NCBI GenBank assembly: GCA_015069425.1
Contig: SVIP01000003.1
Span: 62,001-126,000, forward strand
DNA: 64,000 nt
From: Clostridiales bacterium
GTDB lineage: Bacteria > Bacillota > Clostridia > Christensenellales > Borkfalkiaceae
Reading direction: 5' to 3'
Shown here: one piece after another, positions 35,878 to 44,351 of the stretch
Position numbering within the stretch: position 1 is the stretch's first letter
Layout of the letters: each line of letters begins with the position of its first letter
Made by a program: the position numbers and the translations under genes
The notes under the pieces: generated by a model
Databases searched by the model: none
What the model saw: only the letters and a program-made list of their open reading frames with translations
What the model was told of the DNA's origin: nothing

Positions 35878-36379
35878 CGCTAGCATATGGATAAAAAATT
35901 TATTTGAAAAAATAAAAAATAATAAACTATTTCAGTATTTAATAATAGGCATACTGGCGGTAACTTTAATTTTTTTAGCTTGTACTAAAAGTAAATCAAA
36001 CGAAAGTCAAAATTACAACCAAGTAGACGAAGTTAGCGCGTATTTAGAAAATTTGGAAGAAAAATTGTCAAAAACACTTAGCAGTGTTAGTGGTGCGGGT
36101 AAAGTTTCTGTTGTTATTACTGTAGAATCTGGTATGCAAACCGTTTTGGCAAGTAAAACTGTTACAACTTCTGACGAAAATGGCACTAAAATTGAAGAAA
36201 GCCCTATAATTGTAAACGGTAAAACTGTAGTGATAAAAGAATTATATCCAAAAATTACAGGTGTGTTAATAGTTGCTCAAGGCGCAAACAATATATCAGT
36301 TTTGAGTAAATTGCAACAAGCGACGGTATCGCTTTTAGATATAGAATTAAATCAAATAGAAATTTTGACAATGAAATAA
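35870..36379 (+). CDS. spoIIIAG: Stage III sporulation protein AG
   Basis: 169 aa. One membrane helix (about 22-38) followed by a ring-building domain of the SpoIIIAG type: LEEKLSKTLSSVSGAGKVSVVITVESG and PKITGVLIVAQGA. In B. subtilis AG forms a large ring between the membranes. Overlaps spoIIIAF by 8 bp. Confidence 0.95.
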   Translation: MNNASIWIKNLFEKIKNNKLFQYLIIGILAVTLIFLACTKSKSNESQNYNQVDEVSAYLENLEEKLSKTLSSVSGAGKVSVVITVESGMQTVLASKTVTTSDENGTKIEESPIIVNGKTVVIKELYPKITGVLIVAQGANNISVLSKLQQATVSLLDIELNQIEILTMK

Positions 36380-36392
36380 GGAGAGATATAAC

Positions 36393-36872
36393 ATGTCGAA
36401 AAAAAGAAAAATTATCGTACTATCTTGCATGATTGCATTACTTGCAGTCACCGCCGTGTTCAATTTTATTTTGACCACGGGAACAGTTGACGACGACCAA
36501 ATTGCCGTCGTTAATTCTGCTAATTATTTTATGCAGTATAGAAATGAACGAATTACTACAAGAAATGAAGAACTTTTGCAGTTAGACCAAATTATTGAAG
36601 CATCAGAAGTTGATAGCACAGAAAGAGCAGAGGCTTTATCTATGAAGATAGAGTTGACTGAAATTACAGAAAAAGAATTGCTTTTAGAAAATTTAATTAA
36701 AGCGTATGGCTTTGAAGATGCAGTTGTAGTAATAGGCTTGCAGTCTGAAAACGTAAACGTTATAACAAAATCTGCAAACTTAACTAGCGATGATGCTATT
36801 TTAATATATTCAATTCTCGCTGAAGAAACTTCTGTGTCGCCTGAAAATGTAAAAATTATACCTATTTCATAA
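36393..36872 (+). CDS. spoIIIAH: Stage III sporulation protein AH
   Basis: 159 aa, shorter than B. subtilis AH (about 218) through loss of the linker after the membrane helix (residues 8-28). The C-terminal domain that pairs with SpoIIQ is kept (KIELTEITEKELLLENLIKA, VVIGLQSENVNVI). Strong AAGGAGAG ribosome site. Last gene of the operon. Confidence 0.93.
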   Translation: MSKKRKIIVLSCMIALLAVTAVFNFILTTGTVDDDQIAVVNSANYFMQYRNERITTRNEELLQLDQIIEASEVDSTERAEALSMKIELTEITEKELLLENLIKAYGFEDAVVVIGLQSENVNVITKSANLTSDDAILIYSILAEETSVSPENVKIIPIS

Positions 36873-36939
36873 AAAACACTATGCAAAATAAATATTTTGT
36901 GGTACAATATTATTACAAATAATTTATCAGAGGATATTT

Positions 36940-37356
36940 ATGGCACGTTTTAAAAAATTACCGGTCAACGTTAACGAAGGTAAAGTCGTTTATGGTGAGG
37001 GTATAGTAGATAATATCGTTTTACTTGCAGTTAAAGAAATTCCTTACGTTGAGTTATATAATCAGCAAAGTAATGATAAAATGAAAAACAGTTCAATAAA
37101 AGTATTTATTGAAAAAGATGGTGTGCACGTTGACGTTGTGGTTAAAATACACTATACGCAAAGTGTTTCAGATATGGCGTTCAAAATTCAAGAGGCAGTT
37201 CGCTATAGTGTTGAATCTATGACGGAATATCACATTGCAAACGTAAACGTTTCTATAAAAGGCGTTATGTTTGAAGATAAAATAGATGAAAAACCTGTTC
37301 AAAAAGAAGTGAATCAAACGCCACGTCAAGATGAGCAACAAGAGGGTAACCAATGA
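36940..37356 (+). CDS. Asp23/Gls24 family envelope-stress protein
   Basis: 138 aa. The Asp23 domain spans about 10-115 (VVYGEGIVDNIVLLAVKEIPYVE, VHVDVVVKIHYTQSVSDMAFKIQEAV); the tail is Gln/Glu rich. Members bind membrane or cell-wall sites and often precede nusB, as here. RBS AGAGGA. The stop overlaps nusB by ATGA. Confidence 0.93.
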   Translation: MARFKKLPVNVNEGKVVYGEGIVDNIVLLAVKEIPYVELYNQQSNDKMKNSSIKVFIEKDGVHVDVVVKIHYTQSVSDMAFKIQEAVRYSVESMTEYHIANVNVSIKGVMFEDKIDEKPVQKEVNQTPRQDEQQEGNQ

Positions 37357-37748
37357 GAAGTCAAGCAAGAGAGGCAGTATTTAAATTAATATTTTCACAG
37401 CTCTTCAATCCAAATGATGAAGGGCTTTTTACTGTTTTGTGTAAAGAACTTAATGAAAACGATTCAAAATTTGCAAAAGATTTACTTGAAGCGGTTAAAT
37501 GCGGTGAAGAAAAATATCTATCTGAAGTTGAAAGGCTTGCTATAGGGTATAAGTTAAATAGATTACACTTGGCGGACAAGTGTGCGCTAGTTATAGGTAT
37601 GGCAGAATTAAATCGTTTTAAGGAAACCCCCGTAGCAGTCGTTATAAACGAAACGGTTAATTTGGTTGCAAAATATTCAACTGAAAATAGCACTGACTTT
37701 GTAAATGGAATTTTAGCAGAATACGTTAGGGAGAATAAAAATGGCTAA
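37353..37748 (+). CDS. nusB: Transcription antitermination factor NusB
   Basis: 131 aa all-helical RNA-binding protein that works with NusE(S10) in rRNA antitermination. Starts RSQAREAVFKLIFSQLF and ends with the conserved ETVNLVAKYSTENSTDFVNGILA. Overlaps asp23 and folD. Confidence 0.96.
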   Translation: MRSQAREAVFKLIFSQLFNPNDEGLFTVLCKELNENDSKFAKDLLEAVKCGEEKYLSEVERLAIGYKLNRLHLADKCALVIGMAELNRFKETPVAVVINETVNLVAKYSTENSTDFVNGILAEYVRENKNG

Positions 37749-38592
37749 TATTATAGATGGCAAAAAATTATCTCAAGAAATTAAAGATAACTTAAAAGAA
37801 AAATCTGTAGAGTTTGAAAAACTTTATGGAAGAAAAATTACGCTTGCAGTTATTCTTGTGGGTGAAAACCCTGCATCTCAAGTGTACGTTAAAAATAAAA
37901 TTAAAGCAACTGAATACGTCGGCTTTAAATCTTTGTCTTTTTATTTGCCGAACGACAGTACGGAAGAGCAAGTTGCCGATACTGTGAAAAGTTTGGCTAA
38001 CGACAACAGTGTTGATGGAATTTTGGTGCAATTACCGTTGCCAAAACATATCAATGAAACTAAAATTCTTAATTTAATACCTGCCAGCAAAGACGTTGAC
38101 GGCTTTTTACCAGAAAACGTTGGTAAACTTATGCTCGGAATGCCAACGACTATTGCGTGCACCCCTTACGGTGTGGCAAAAATGCTTGAAAGTACTAATA
38201 TTGATTTTTCTGGCAAAAATGCAGTTGTAATAGGTCGTAGCAATATTGTTGGCAAGCCTATGGCACTTTTGCTTTTAAATATGAATTGCACAGTAACTAT
38301 TTGTCATAGCAAAACGAAAAATCTAAAAGAAATATGCAAACAAGCAGACTTAATAGTTGCGGCAATAGGTAAACCAAAGTTTGTTACTGCCGATATGGTT
38401 AAAGATGGTGCAGTGGTAATCGATGTTGGAATAAACAGAACTGAAAATGGTTTGGTTGGCGACGTCGATTTTGAAAACGTTAAAGATTTAACTTCTTATA
38501 TTACGCCTGTTCCTGGTGGAGTTGGTCCTATGACTATAGCAATGTTGCTCAATAACACGTATTTATGTGCGGTAAGGAAAGAAAATGCATAA
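37741..38592 (+). CDS. folD: Methylene-tetrahydrofolate dehydrogenase / methenyl-THF cyclohydrolase
   Basis: 283 aa bifunctional C1-folate enzyme. Catalytic Lys in YVKNKIKA (about 51-58), VQLPLPKHI, NADP-site VIGRSNIVGKPMALLL, and C-terminal PVPGGVGPMTIAMLLNNT. Overlaps nusB and ispA by 8 bp each. Confidence 0.97.
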   Translation: MANIIDGKKLSQEIKDNLKEKSVEFEKLYGRKITLAVILVGENPASQVYVKNKIKATEYVGFKSLSFYLPNDSTEEQVADTVKSLANDNSVDGILVQLPLPKHINETKILNLIPASKDVDGFLPENVGKLMLGMPTTIACTPYGVAKMLESTNIDFSGKNAVVIGRSNIVGKPMALLLLNMNCTVTICHSKTKNLKEICKQADLIVAAIGKPKFVTADMVKDGAVVIDVGINRTENGLVGDVDFENVKDLTSYITPVPGGVGPMTIAMLLNNTYLCAVRKENA

Positions 38593-39466
38593 TAATTATA
38601 AAGAAGAATATCAGCGTTATTACGTGATTTTTAACGAATATTTAAATGAAGTTTTTTCGTCTTTAGACACTTACGCACCTAAAACAATTACTGATGCAAT
38701 GTCTTATGCCGTTGGAAACGGTGGAAAGAGAGTTCGTCCTGTAATGTGCTTGGCAACCGCAGAACTTCTTGGCGTTCCTTTTGATAAAGTTAAAAATTTT
38801 GCAGTTGCATTAGAATGTATACATTCTTATTCCTTAGTTCACGACGATTTGCCTGCGATGGACAATGACGATTATAGAAGAGGTAAATTATCAACCCACA
38901 AAATGTTTGGCGAGGCAAATGGTATTCTTGCTGGAGATGCGTTGCTTAATTTTGCTTTTGAACTTTGTTTAAGTAAAGATAATTTTGATTTACTTGATGC
39001 AAAGGCATTAAAAGTTCTTGCCGAAAGTGCAGGCTATAGAGGAATGATTGCGGGGCAAGTTCTTGATTTAGAAAACGAGAAGGCTGAAGTGGTCAATAAA
39101 GATGTTTTGTATTCTATATATGAAAATAAAACTGCTAAACTCATAACTGCGCCGTTGCTTATTGCATCTGAACTTTCGGGTGGAAAATATCGTAAGCAGT
39201 TTGAAGAATTTGGGTATAATTTAGGTGTGTTATTTCAAATTATTGACGACATTATGGACGTTGAGGGTACTCTTGAAAGTATAGGTAAAACCCCGCATAA
39301 AGATGAAGAAGTTGGAAAATTGACTTCCGTTAAGTTGTTTGGTCTTGATGGCGCAAAAGAACTTGCTAAAAAACATTATTTAGATTGTAAGCAAATATTA
39401 AGTGATATTGACGGTTGTGAATTTCTTTTGCAACTTACAGACGCTATGTACGTTAGAAGAAAATAA
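38585..39466 (+). CDS. ispA: Polyprenyl (farnesyl/geranylgeranyl) diphosphate synthase
   Basis: 293 aa. First Asp-rich motif DDLPAMDND preceded by HSYSLVHDD; second FQIIDDIMDVEG; GGKRVRP binds the isopentenyl diphosphate. The residues before the first motif suggest a short (C15) product. Normally xseA-xseB lie between folD and ispA, but here the genes overlap directly. Supplied by the MEP pathway enzyme IspH coded at 28879. Confidence 0.95.
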   Translation: MHNNYKEEYQRYYVIFNEYLNEVFSSLDTYAPKTITDAMSYAVGNGGKRVRPVMCLATAELLGVPFDKVKNFAVALECIHSYSLVHDDLPAMDNDDYRRGKLSTHKMFGEANGILAGDALLNFAFELCLSKDNFDLLDAKALKVLAESAGYRGMIAGQVLDLENEKAEVVNKDVLYSIYENKTAKLITAPLLIASELSGGKYRKQFEEFGYNLGVLFQIIDDIMDVEGTLESIGKTPHKDEEVGKLTSVKLFGLDGAKELAKKHYLDCKQILSDIDGCEFLLQLTDAMYVRRK

Positions 39467-39468
39467 AT

Positions 39469-40191
39469 ATGCGCCTAGATAATTATTTGGTTGAAAATGG
39501 ATTTTTCGATTCTAGAACAAAAGCAAAGCAAGCGATTGAGCGTGGTGAGATATATTTAAACAATAAACAAGTTTTTAAGCCCGCTTTAATTGTTGAAGAT
39601 AAAGACTTAAATATAGAATACGTTTATTCAAACCGTTTTGTTTCTTTGGGTGGTTATAAATTAAATAAGGCGATTAAGGAATTTAATTTTGATTGCAATA
39701 ATTTAGTTGTTGCCGATATAGGCGCAAGTACTGGTGGATTTACGGATTGTCTTTTGCAAAATGGCGCAAAAAAAGTTTATCCGGTGGACTTAAACGACGG
39801 TTTATTGCATAATAGATTAAAAAACGACCATAGGGTTACACCCGTAATTAAAAATGCTAGAGAACTAACTTGTTTAGATTTTGATGAAGAATTAGACCTT
39901 ATAGTTGCTGATTTGAGTTTTATTTCTATTACATACGTTATTGAGGTTTTTTCTAAACTTCTTAAGTCGGGAAAACATTTAATTATATTAGTTAAGCCTC
40001 AATTTGAAATAGGTCAAAAAACCCGTGTAAAAAACGGCATTGTTCGAGATGAAAAATTGCATAAATTTGCCTGTGATAACGTAGAAAATTGTGCAGAAAG
40101 AAATGGTTTTGCAAAATTAAATTCAACTTGTGCGCCTATAGTAGACGGCAAAAATATTGAATTTTTATTTTTATTTAAAAAAATCGATTAA
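39469..40191 (+). CDS. tlyA: TlyA-family rRNA 2'-O-methyltransferase
   Basis: 240 aa: S4 RNA-binding domain at residues 1-60 (RLDNYLVENGFFDSRTKAK) and an FtsJ/RrmJ-like methyltransferase domain with SAM loop DIGASTGGFTDCLL and VADLSFISI. It 2'-O-methylates rRNA in relatives and is a conserved neighbour of nadK-argR-recN. Begins 2 bp after ispA. Confidence 0.95.
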   Translation: MRLDNYLVENGFFDSRTKAKQAIERGEIYLNNKQVFKPALIVEDKDLNIEYVYSNRFVSLGGYKLNKAIKEFNFDCNNLVVADIGASTGGFTDCLLQNGAKKVYPVDLNDGLLHNRLKNDHRVTPVIKNARELTCLDFDEELDLIVADLSFISITYVIEVFSKLLKSGKHLIILVKPQFEIGQKTRVKNGIVRDEKLHKFACDNVENCAERNGFAKLNSTCAPIVDGKNIEFLFLFKKID

Positions 40192-40237
40192 ATATAAATT
40201 CATTTTATTTAAAATTTATATATGTTTGGGGTAATAA

Positions 40238-41053
40238 ATGAAAGTATTTATTTATGACAACAAAGAAAAAGACTGTGGTGGACAATACTTAAAAGAACTT
40301 GTTTCACTTTTAGTTAAATTTGATATAGATTATGAATTGTTGACTGACGACCAACTGGTTATGGATAAAACTGCCGACGCCCTATTTACTCTTGGTGGCG
40401 ACGGAACTATTTTATGGTTGGTTGAATTTGCTAACCGTAATTCAATACCTATAATAGGTATTAACGTTGGCAAAGTTGGTTTTTTAACTGAATTTGAAAG
40501 GCTTGATATGTTAGAGGCCGTAACTTTATTCAAGAACGGCAAATTACAAAAAGACGAACGTTTAACTTTAGAAATTAACGTAGATGGTAAACGGTATTTA
40601 GCACTTAACGACGCCTATATACAACGCAATTATAGTGAAGAGATAGGTTGCATGACAATGGAAATATGTGTTGATATTAACGATAAACCCGTTGAGAATT
40701 TTAAGGGTGATGGCGTAGTTGTTAGTTCGCCTACTGGTTCAACTGCATATTCTTTGGCGGTTGGTGGTGCAATTCTATCGCCAAACGTGCAAGCGCTATG
40801 TGTAACACCTATTGCCGCTCACGCATTAGGGTTAAGGTCGATAGTTTTTTCTTCTGATGCAAAATGTAATCTTTCTATAGTGGGAAAAAATAATGGAACA
40901 TTGTTTGCTGATGGTAGAAAATTATGTAAAGTTTGTCCGCAAACTGTTATCACGGTTGAAAAATCGAAATACGTTACAACTTTTTTAAGAAAAGACACTT
41001 ATAATTTTTACAAAATTTTGTCGGTAAAAATAAAAGACGGCTTTCAAGGATAA
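40238..41053 (+). CDS. nadK: NAD kinase
   Basis: 271 aa, makes NADP. GGDGT at residues 53-57, the FKGDGVVVSSPTGSTAYS signature, and a C-terminal beta-sandwich. GGGGT ribosome site. The clostridial nadK-argR-recN order holds. Confidence 0.96.
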   Translation: MKVFIYDNKEKDCGGQYLKELVSLLVKFDIDYELLTDDQLVMDKTADALFTLGGDGTILWLVEFANRNSIPIIGINVGKVGFLTEFERLDMLEAVTLFKNGKLQKDERLTLEINVDGKRYLALNDAYIQRNYSEEIGCMTMEICVDINDKPVENFKGDGVVVSSPTGSTAYSLAVGGAILSPNVQALCVTPIAAHALGLRSIVFSSDAKCNLSIVGKNNGTLFADGRKLCKVCPQTVITVEKSKYVTTFLRKDTYNFYKILSVKIKDGFQG

Positions 41054-41059
41054 TATAAA

Positions 41060-41506
41060 ATGCAAAAAAAAACACGATTATCTTTAATTGAAAAAATAAT
41101 AAATGAGCGCGAAATTTCTACTCAAGAAGAATTGACCGTCGCATTGACAGAGATGGGCTATAACGTGTCGCAATCTACCGTCTCTAGGGATATTTTTGAT
41201 TTAAACTTGATAAAGGTTGAGGGCAAAAATAAAAAATTCAAATATGCAAAACCGCAAGTTTCAAAGTCAGAAACGTCATCACAAATTATAAATTTGTTTA
41301 AGCAAGTTACTGTTTCTATGGAATGCGCTAACAATTTAATTGTTATAAAAACTCTTGCAGGTAATGCTAGCGCTGCAGGTATGGCTATTGACCAAATGCA
41401 TTTGCAACACGTTGTAGGAACGGTTGCGGGGGACGATACGCTACTAGTCATTGCAAAAACAAATTCTGATGCAGAAATGATAATTAAAAGTTTAAGGATT
41501 CTTTAA
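41060..41506 (+). CDS. argR: Arginine repressor
   Basis: 148 aa. Winged-helix N-terminus (residues 1-70, YNVSQSTVSRDIFDLNL) and a C-terminal hexamerisation/arginine-binding domain with GTVAGDDTLLVI. The stop overlaps recN (TAATG). Confidence 0.95.
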   Translation: MQKKTRLSLIEKIINEREISTQEELTVALTEMGYNVSQSTVSRDIFDLNLIKVEGKNKKFKYAKPQVSKSETSSQIINLFKQVTVSMECANNLIVIKTLAGNASAAGMAIDQMHLQHVVGTVAGDDTLLVIAKTNSDAEMIIKSLRIL

Positions 41507-43206
41507 TGCTAAAAACACTTACGATAAAAAACGTTGCTCTTATTGAGTACGCTAATATTGATTTTAAAAGCGGATTAAACGTTCTTTCGGGCGAGACAGG
41601 TTCTGGTAAATCAGTTATACTTGAGTCGCTCAATTTTGTTTTGGGCGCAAAGGCAGATAAAACTTTAATTAAAAGTGGCGAAACTGAATGTGTAGTAAAG
41701 GCAATATTTGCTATTGATAATGCGCAGAGTGTAAAAAAGATATTAAACGAATTCGATATCGAAAGTGAAGATGATTTGATTATAGTTAGAAAATTTACTA
41801 TTGATGGTAAATCTAACGTTAAAATAAATGGTGAAACTGTTACTATAAGTATGCTCAAACAGATTACGTCGCATCTTGTTGACGTTCACGGTCAAAGTGA
41901 GCATTTTCACCTTTTGAAAACTTCAAATCAATTAAAACTTATTGATAAATTTGGCGCAGAAGAAATTTTACCTAAAATAAATATAATTAAGGAACTGTAT
42001 CAAAAATATAATAACGTTTGCAGTGAATTAGATAAACTTGGTGGCGAAGAAAGTCAAAGGCTTATTAAGATTGATATATTAAACTACCAAATTGACGAGA
42101 TTGAGAAACTTGATTTAAAAGAAGGCGAAGAAGAAGAGTTATTAGAAATTAAAAGCAAATTAGAATACCAAGATAAAATTTCCACCGCACTTAATTGTGT
42201 TAAGACTACCGTGCTTGAAGAAGGTGGAATTAGTGATATTTTAGGTAATGCACTTCGGGCTTTATCTTCAATATCAAATTTAAGTCAAGATTTTTCAACT
42301 CTTGAAGAAAGGCTTTCTTCTGCTTTTTCCGAAATTGACGATATTGCAGAAACTGCAGGAAATATGATTGACGATTTTGATTTTTCTGAATATAACGTTG
42401 ACTCTATTGAAAATCGTTTAGAAAGTATTAAAAGTTTAAAAAAGAAATATGGCGAAAACTTTGAGCAAATTCAAGAGTTTTTATCTAAAGCAAATATTGA
42501 GCGTGAAAGACTAATAAATTTTAACGAACTTGCAGAAAATTTGCTTAAAGAAAAAAATAAATTAGAAAACGCTTTATACGTAAACTATTCAGAACTACAT
42601 TGCTTGAGAAAAAATTTTTCAAAAGCCTTTTCTAAAAACGTGCTTGATGAATTGACAGGTTTAGGTATGCCAAACGCCTCGTTTGAAGTTGTTTTTCAAG
42701 ATTTTCCCTCTAGAGAAGAGTGTAAATTTAATTCTTCAAATGGAATTGACGTTTTAGAATTTAATTTTTCTGCTAACCTTGGTGAACCATTAAAGCCATT
42801 GTCTAACGTTATAAGTGGCGGTGAAATGAGTCGTTTTATGTTGGCAGTTAAAACGCAAACTGCAAAATTTAACGATATCGCTACCTTTATTTTTGATGAA
42901 ATTGATGCGGGTATAAGTGGTAACGTTGCAAGGGTAGTTGCAGAAAAGTTTGCTAAAATATCAAAAACTGTTCAAATTATTGCAATATCGCATTTGCCAC
43001 AGATTTCTTCAATGGCGGATAATAACTTATTGATTACTAAAAAAGAAAGTTGTGAAAAAACTGTTACCGAAGTTACCACACTTAATTTTAACGATAAGGT
43101 TAAAGAAATAACAAGGTTAATCGGTGGCGATTTAAATAGTATTTCGGCTAAAGCGCATGCCGAAGAACTTATAAGTAGCGCAGATGAATTTAAAAGTAAA
43201 TTGTAA
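41506..43206 (+). CDS. recN: DNA repair protein RecN
   Basis: 566 aa SMC-like ATPase in double-strand break repair. Walker A GETGSGKSVIL (about 29-39), central coiled coil (about 150-360), ABC signature VISGGEMSRFMLA, Walker B TFIFDEIDAGISG. Translationally coupled to argR. No LexA-like box was noticed ahead of the gene, although the whole string could be read through. Confidence 0.96.
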   Translation: MLKTLTIKNVALIEYANIDFKSGLNVLSGETGSGKSVILESLNFVLGAKADKTLIKSGETECVVKAIFAIDNAQSVKKILNEFDIESEDDLIIVRKFTIDGKSNVKINGETVTISMLKQITSHLVDVHGQSEHFHLLKTSNQLKLIDKFGAEEILPKINIIKELYQKYNNVCSELDKLGGEESQRLIKIDILNYQIDEIEKLDLKEGEEEELLEIKSKLEYQDKISTALNCVKTTVLEEGGISDILGNALRALSSISNLSQDFSTLEERLSSAFSEIDDIAETAGNMIDDFDFSEYNVDSIENRLESIKSLKKKYGENFEQIQEFLSKANIERERLINFNELAENLLKEKNKLENALYVNYSELHCLRKNFSKAFSKNVLDELTGLGMPNASFEVVFQDFPSREECKFNSSNGIDVLEFNFSANLGEPLKPLSNVISGGEMSRFMLAVKTQTAKFNDIATFIFDEIDAGISGNVARVVAEKFAKISKTVQIIAISHLPQISSMADNNLLITKKESCEKTVTEVTTLNFNDKVKEITRLIGGDLNSISAKAHAEELISSADEFKSKL

Positions 43207-43224
43207 AATAATTCAAAATAAATT

Positions 43225-43257
43225 AGTTGCTTGTTTTTATACAGGCAACTTTTTTTG
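43225..43257 (+). terminator. Terminator after recN
   Basis: Stem AGTTGCTTG / CAGGCAACT (one G-U pair; 43225-43250) followed by TTTTTT. Confidence 0.85.
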
Positions 43258-43303
43258 TATATAAAAAATATATTTGCCCACATTAAATGCAGTGGGGTGA
43301 ATA

Positions 43304-44287
43304 ATGAAAAAGAAGTCGCTTTTTTGTGTATTACTATCTATATTATTATGTTTTACAACATTTTTTCTTAATACTAGCCAAGTTTTTGCGGTAAATGAAA
43401 AGTTATATCTTGGTGGTATGACTGCTGGGTTTTCAGTACAGACTTGCGGTGCAAATATTGTTGGCTTATGTGACGTTGTAACAAAAAACGGCGTTGAAAG
43501 CCCTTCTAAAGATATAGATTTGCAAGTTGGAGACATTATAAAATCTATTGATGGAGAGCAGACTAACAGTGCTTGCGACGTTGAAAAAAATATTAAGGGA
43601 AAGAAAAAAGTTTTATTAGAAATAGAAAGAGATGGGCAAATTATACTTAAAAATATGACTTTGGCTAAAGATGTTTCTGGTTGCGAAAAGTTGGGTGTTT
43701 TTATCAAAGACGATATAAGCGGTATCGGAACAATTACTTTTATAAAAGGTAATAGGTTTGCATCTTTAGGACACCCTATAGTAGAAAATGATGGTAAACT
43801 ATTAGATATTTTAGGTGGAAAATTATATAAATGCGACATAACAGGCTGTGTTAAAGGTGAAAGGGGCAATGCTGGTGAGTTAAGGGGTGTTTTTGTAAAA
43901 AACAATTCGATTGCAAATATTGATAAAAATAATGAGTTTGGGGTTTACGGCAGTGTAAATGAAGATTTTGATTATTCTCAATTAAAAGAGATTGAAATAG
44001 GTAACGCTATTTTGGGTGATGCAAAAATATATAGCACAATACACGGTTATGAACCGCAAAGTTTTGACGTATCAATAATAAAAATAGAAAATACAAATAA
44101 TGATAAAAATTTTGTAATAAAAATTACAGATAAAAAACTTATTGATATCACAAACGGAATAGTGCAAGGGATGAGTGGTAGCCCTATAGTGCAAAATGGT
44201 AAGTTGGTTGGCGCAGTTACTCACGTTTTTTTAAATGACCCAACAAGGGGCTTTGGTTTATCTATAAATAATATGATAAATAACTAG
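43304..44287 (+). CDS. spoIVB: SpoIVB peptidase (stage IV sporulation protein B)
   Basis: 327-aa S55 serine protease secreted from the forespore to trigger sigma-K processing. Signal helix at residues 4-28, PDZ domain at about 40-125, and the peptidase domain with His157 (SLGHPIV), Asp276 (KITDKKLI) and Ser291 (GMSGSPI) in the spacing of the B. subtilis triad. It is about 100 residues shorter than the B. subtilis enzyme, almost all lost before the PDZ domain. Ribosome site GGGGTGA. recN-spoIVB order is canonical, but spo0A does not follow. Confidence 0.95.
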   Translation: MKKKSLFCVLLSILLCFTTFFLNTSQVFAVNEKLYLGGMTAGFSVQTCGANIVGLCDVVTKNGVESPSKDIDLQVGDIIKSIDGEQTNSACDVEKNIKGKKKVLLEIERDGQIILKNMTLAKDVSGCEKLGVFIKDDISGIGTITFIKGNRFASLGHPIVENDGKLLDILGGKLYKCDITGCVKGERGNAGELRGVFVKNNSIANIDKNNEFGVYGSVNEDFDYSQLKEIEIGNAILGDAKIYSTIHGYEPQSFDVSIIKIENTNNDKNFVIKITDKKLIDITNGIVQGMSGSPIVQNGKLVGAVTHVFLNDPTRGFGLSINNMINN

Positions 44288-44307
44288 TAAATACAATAAA
44301 ATTTAGC

Positions 44308-44332
44308 AATAATTATGTCAGACATAATTATT
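44308..44332. repeat. Palindrome, copy 3 (25 bp, perfect)
   Basis: 12+1+12 perfect palindrome whose core is TTATGTC-A-GACATAA. It starts 20 bp after the spoIVB stop and ends 20 bp before the dacF ATG. Could be an operator or an A+T-rich terminator stem; followed by only a short T tract. Confidence 0.75.
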
Positions 44333-44351
44333 TTACATAGTGGAGGTTTTT

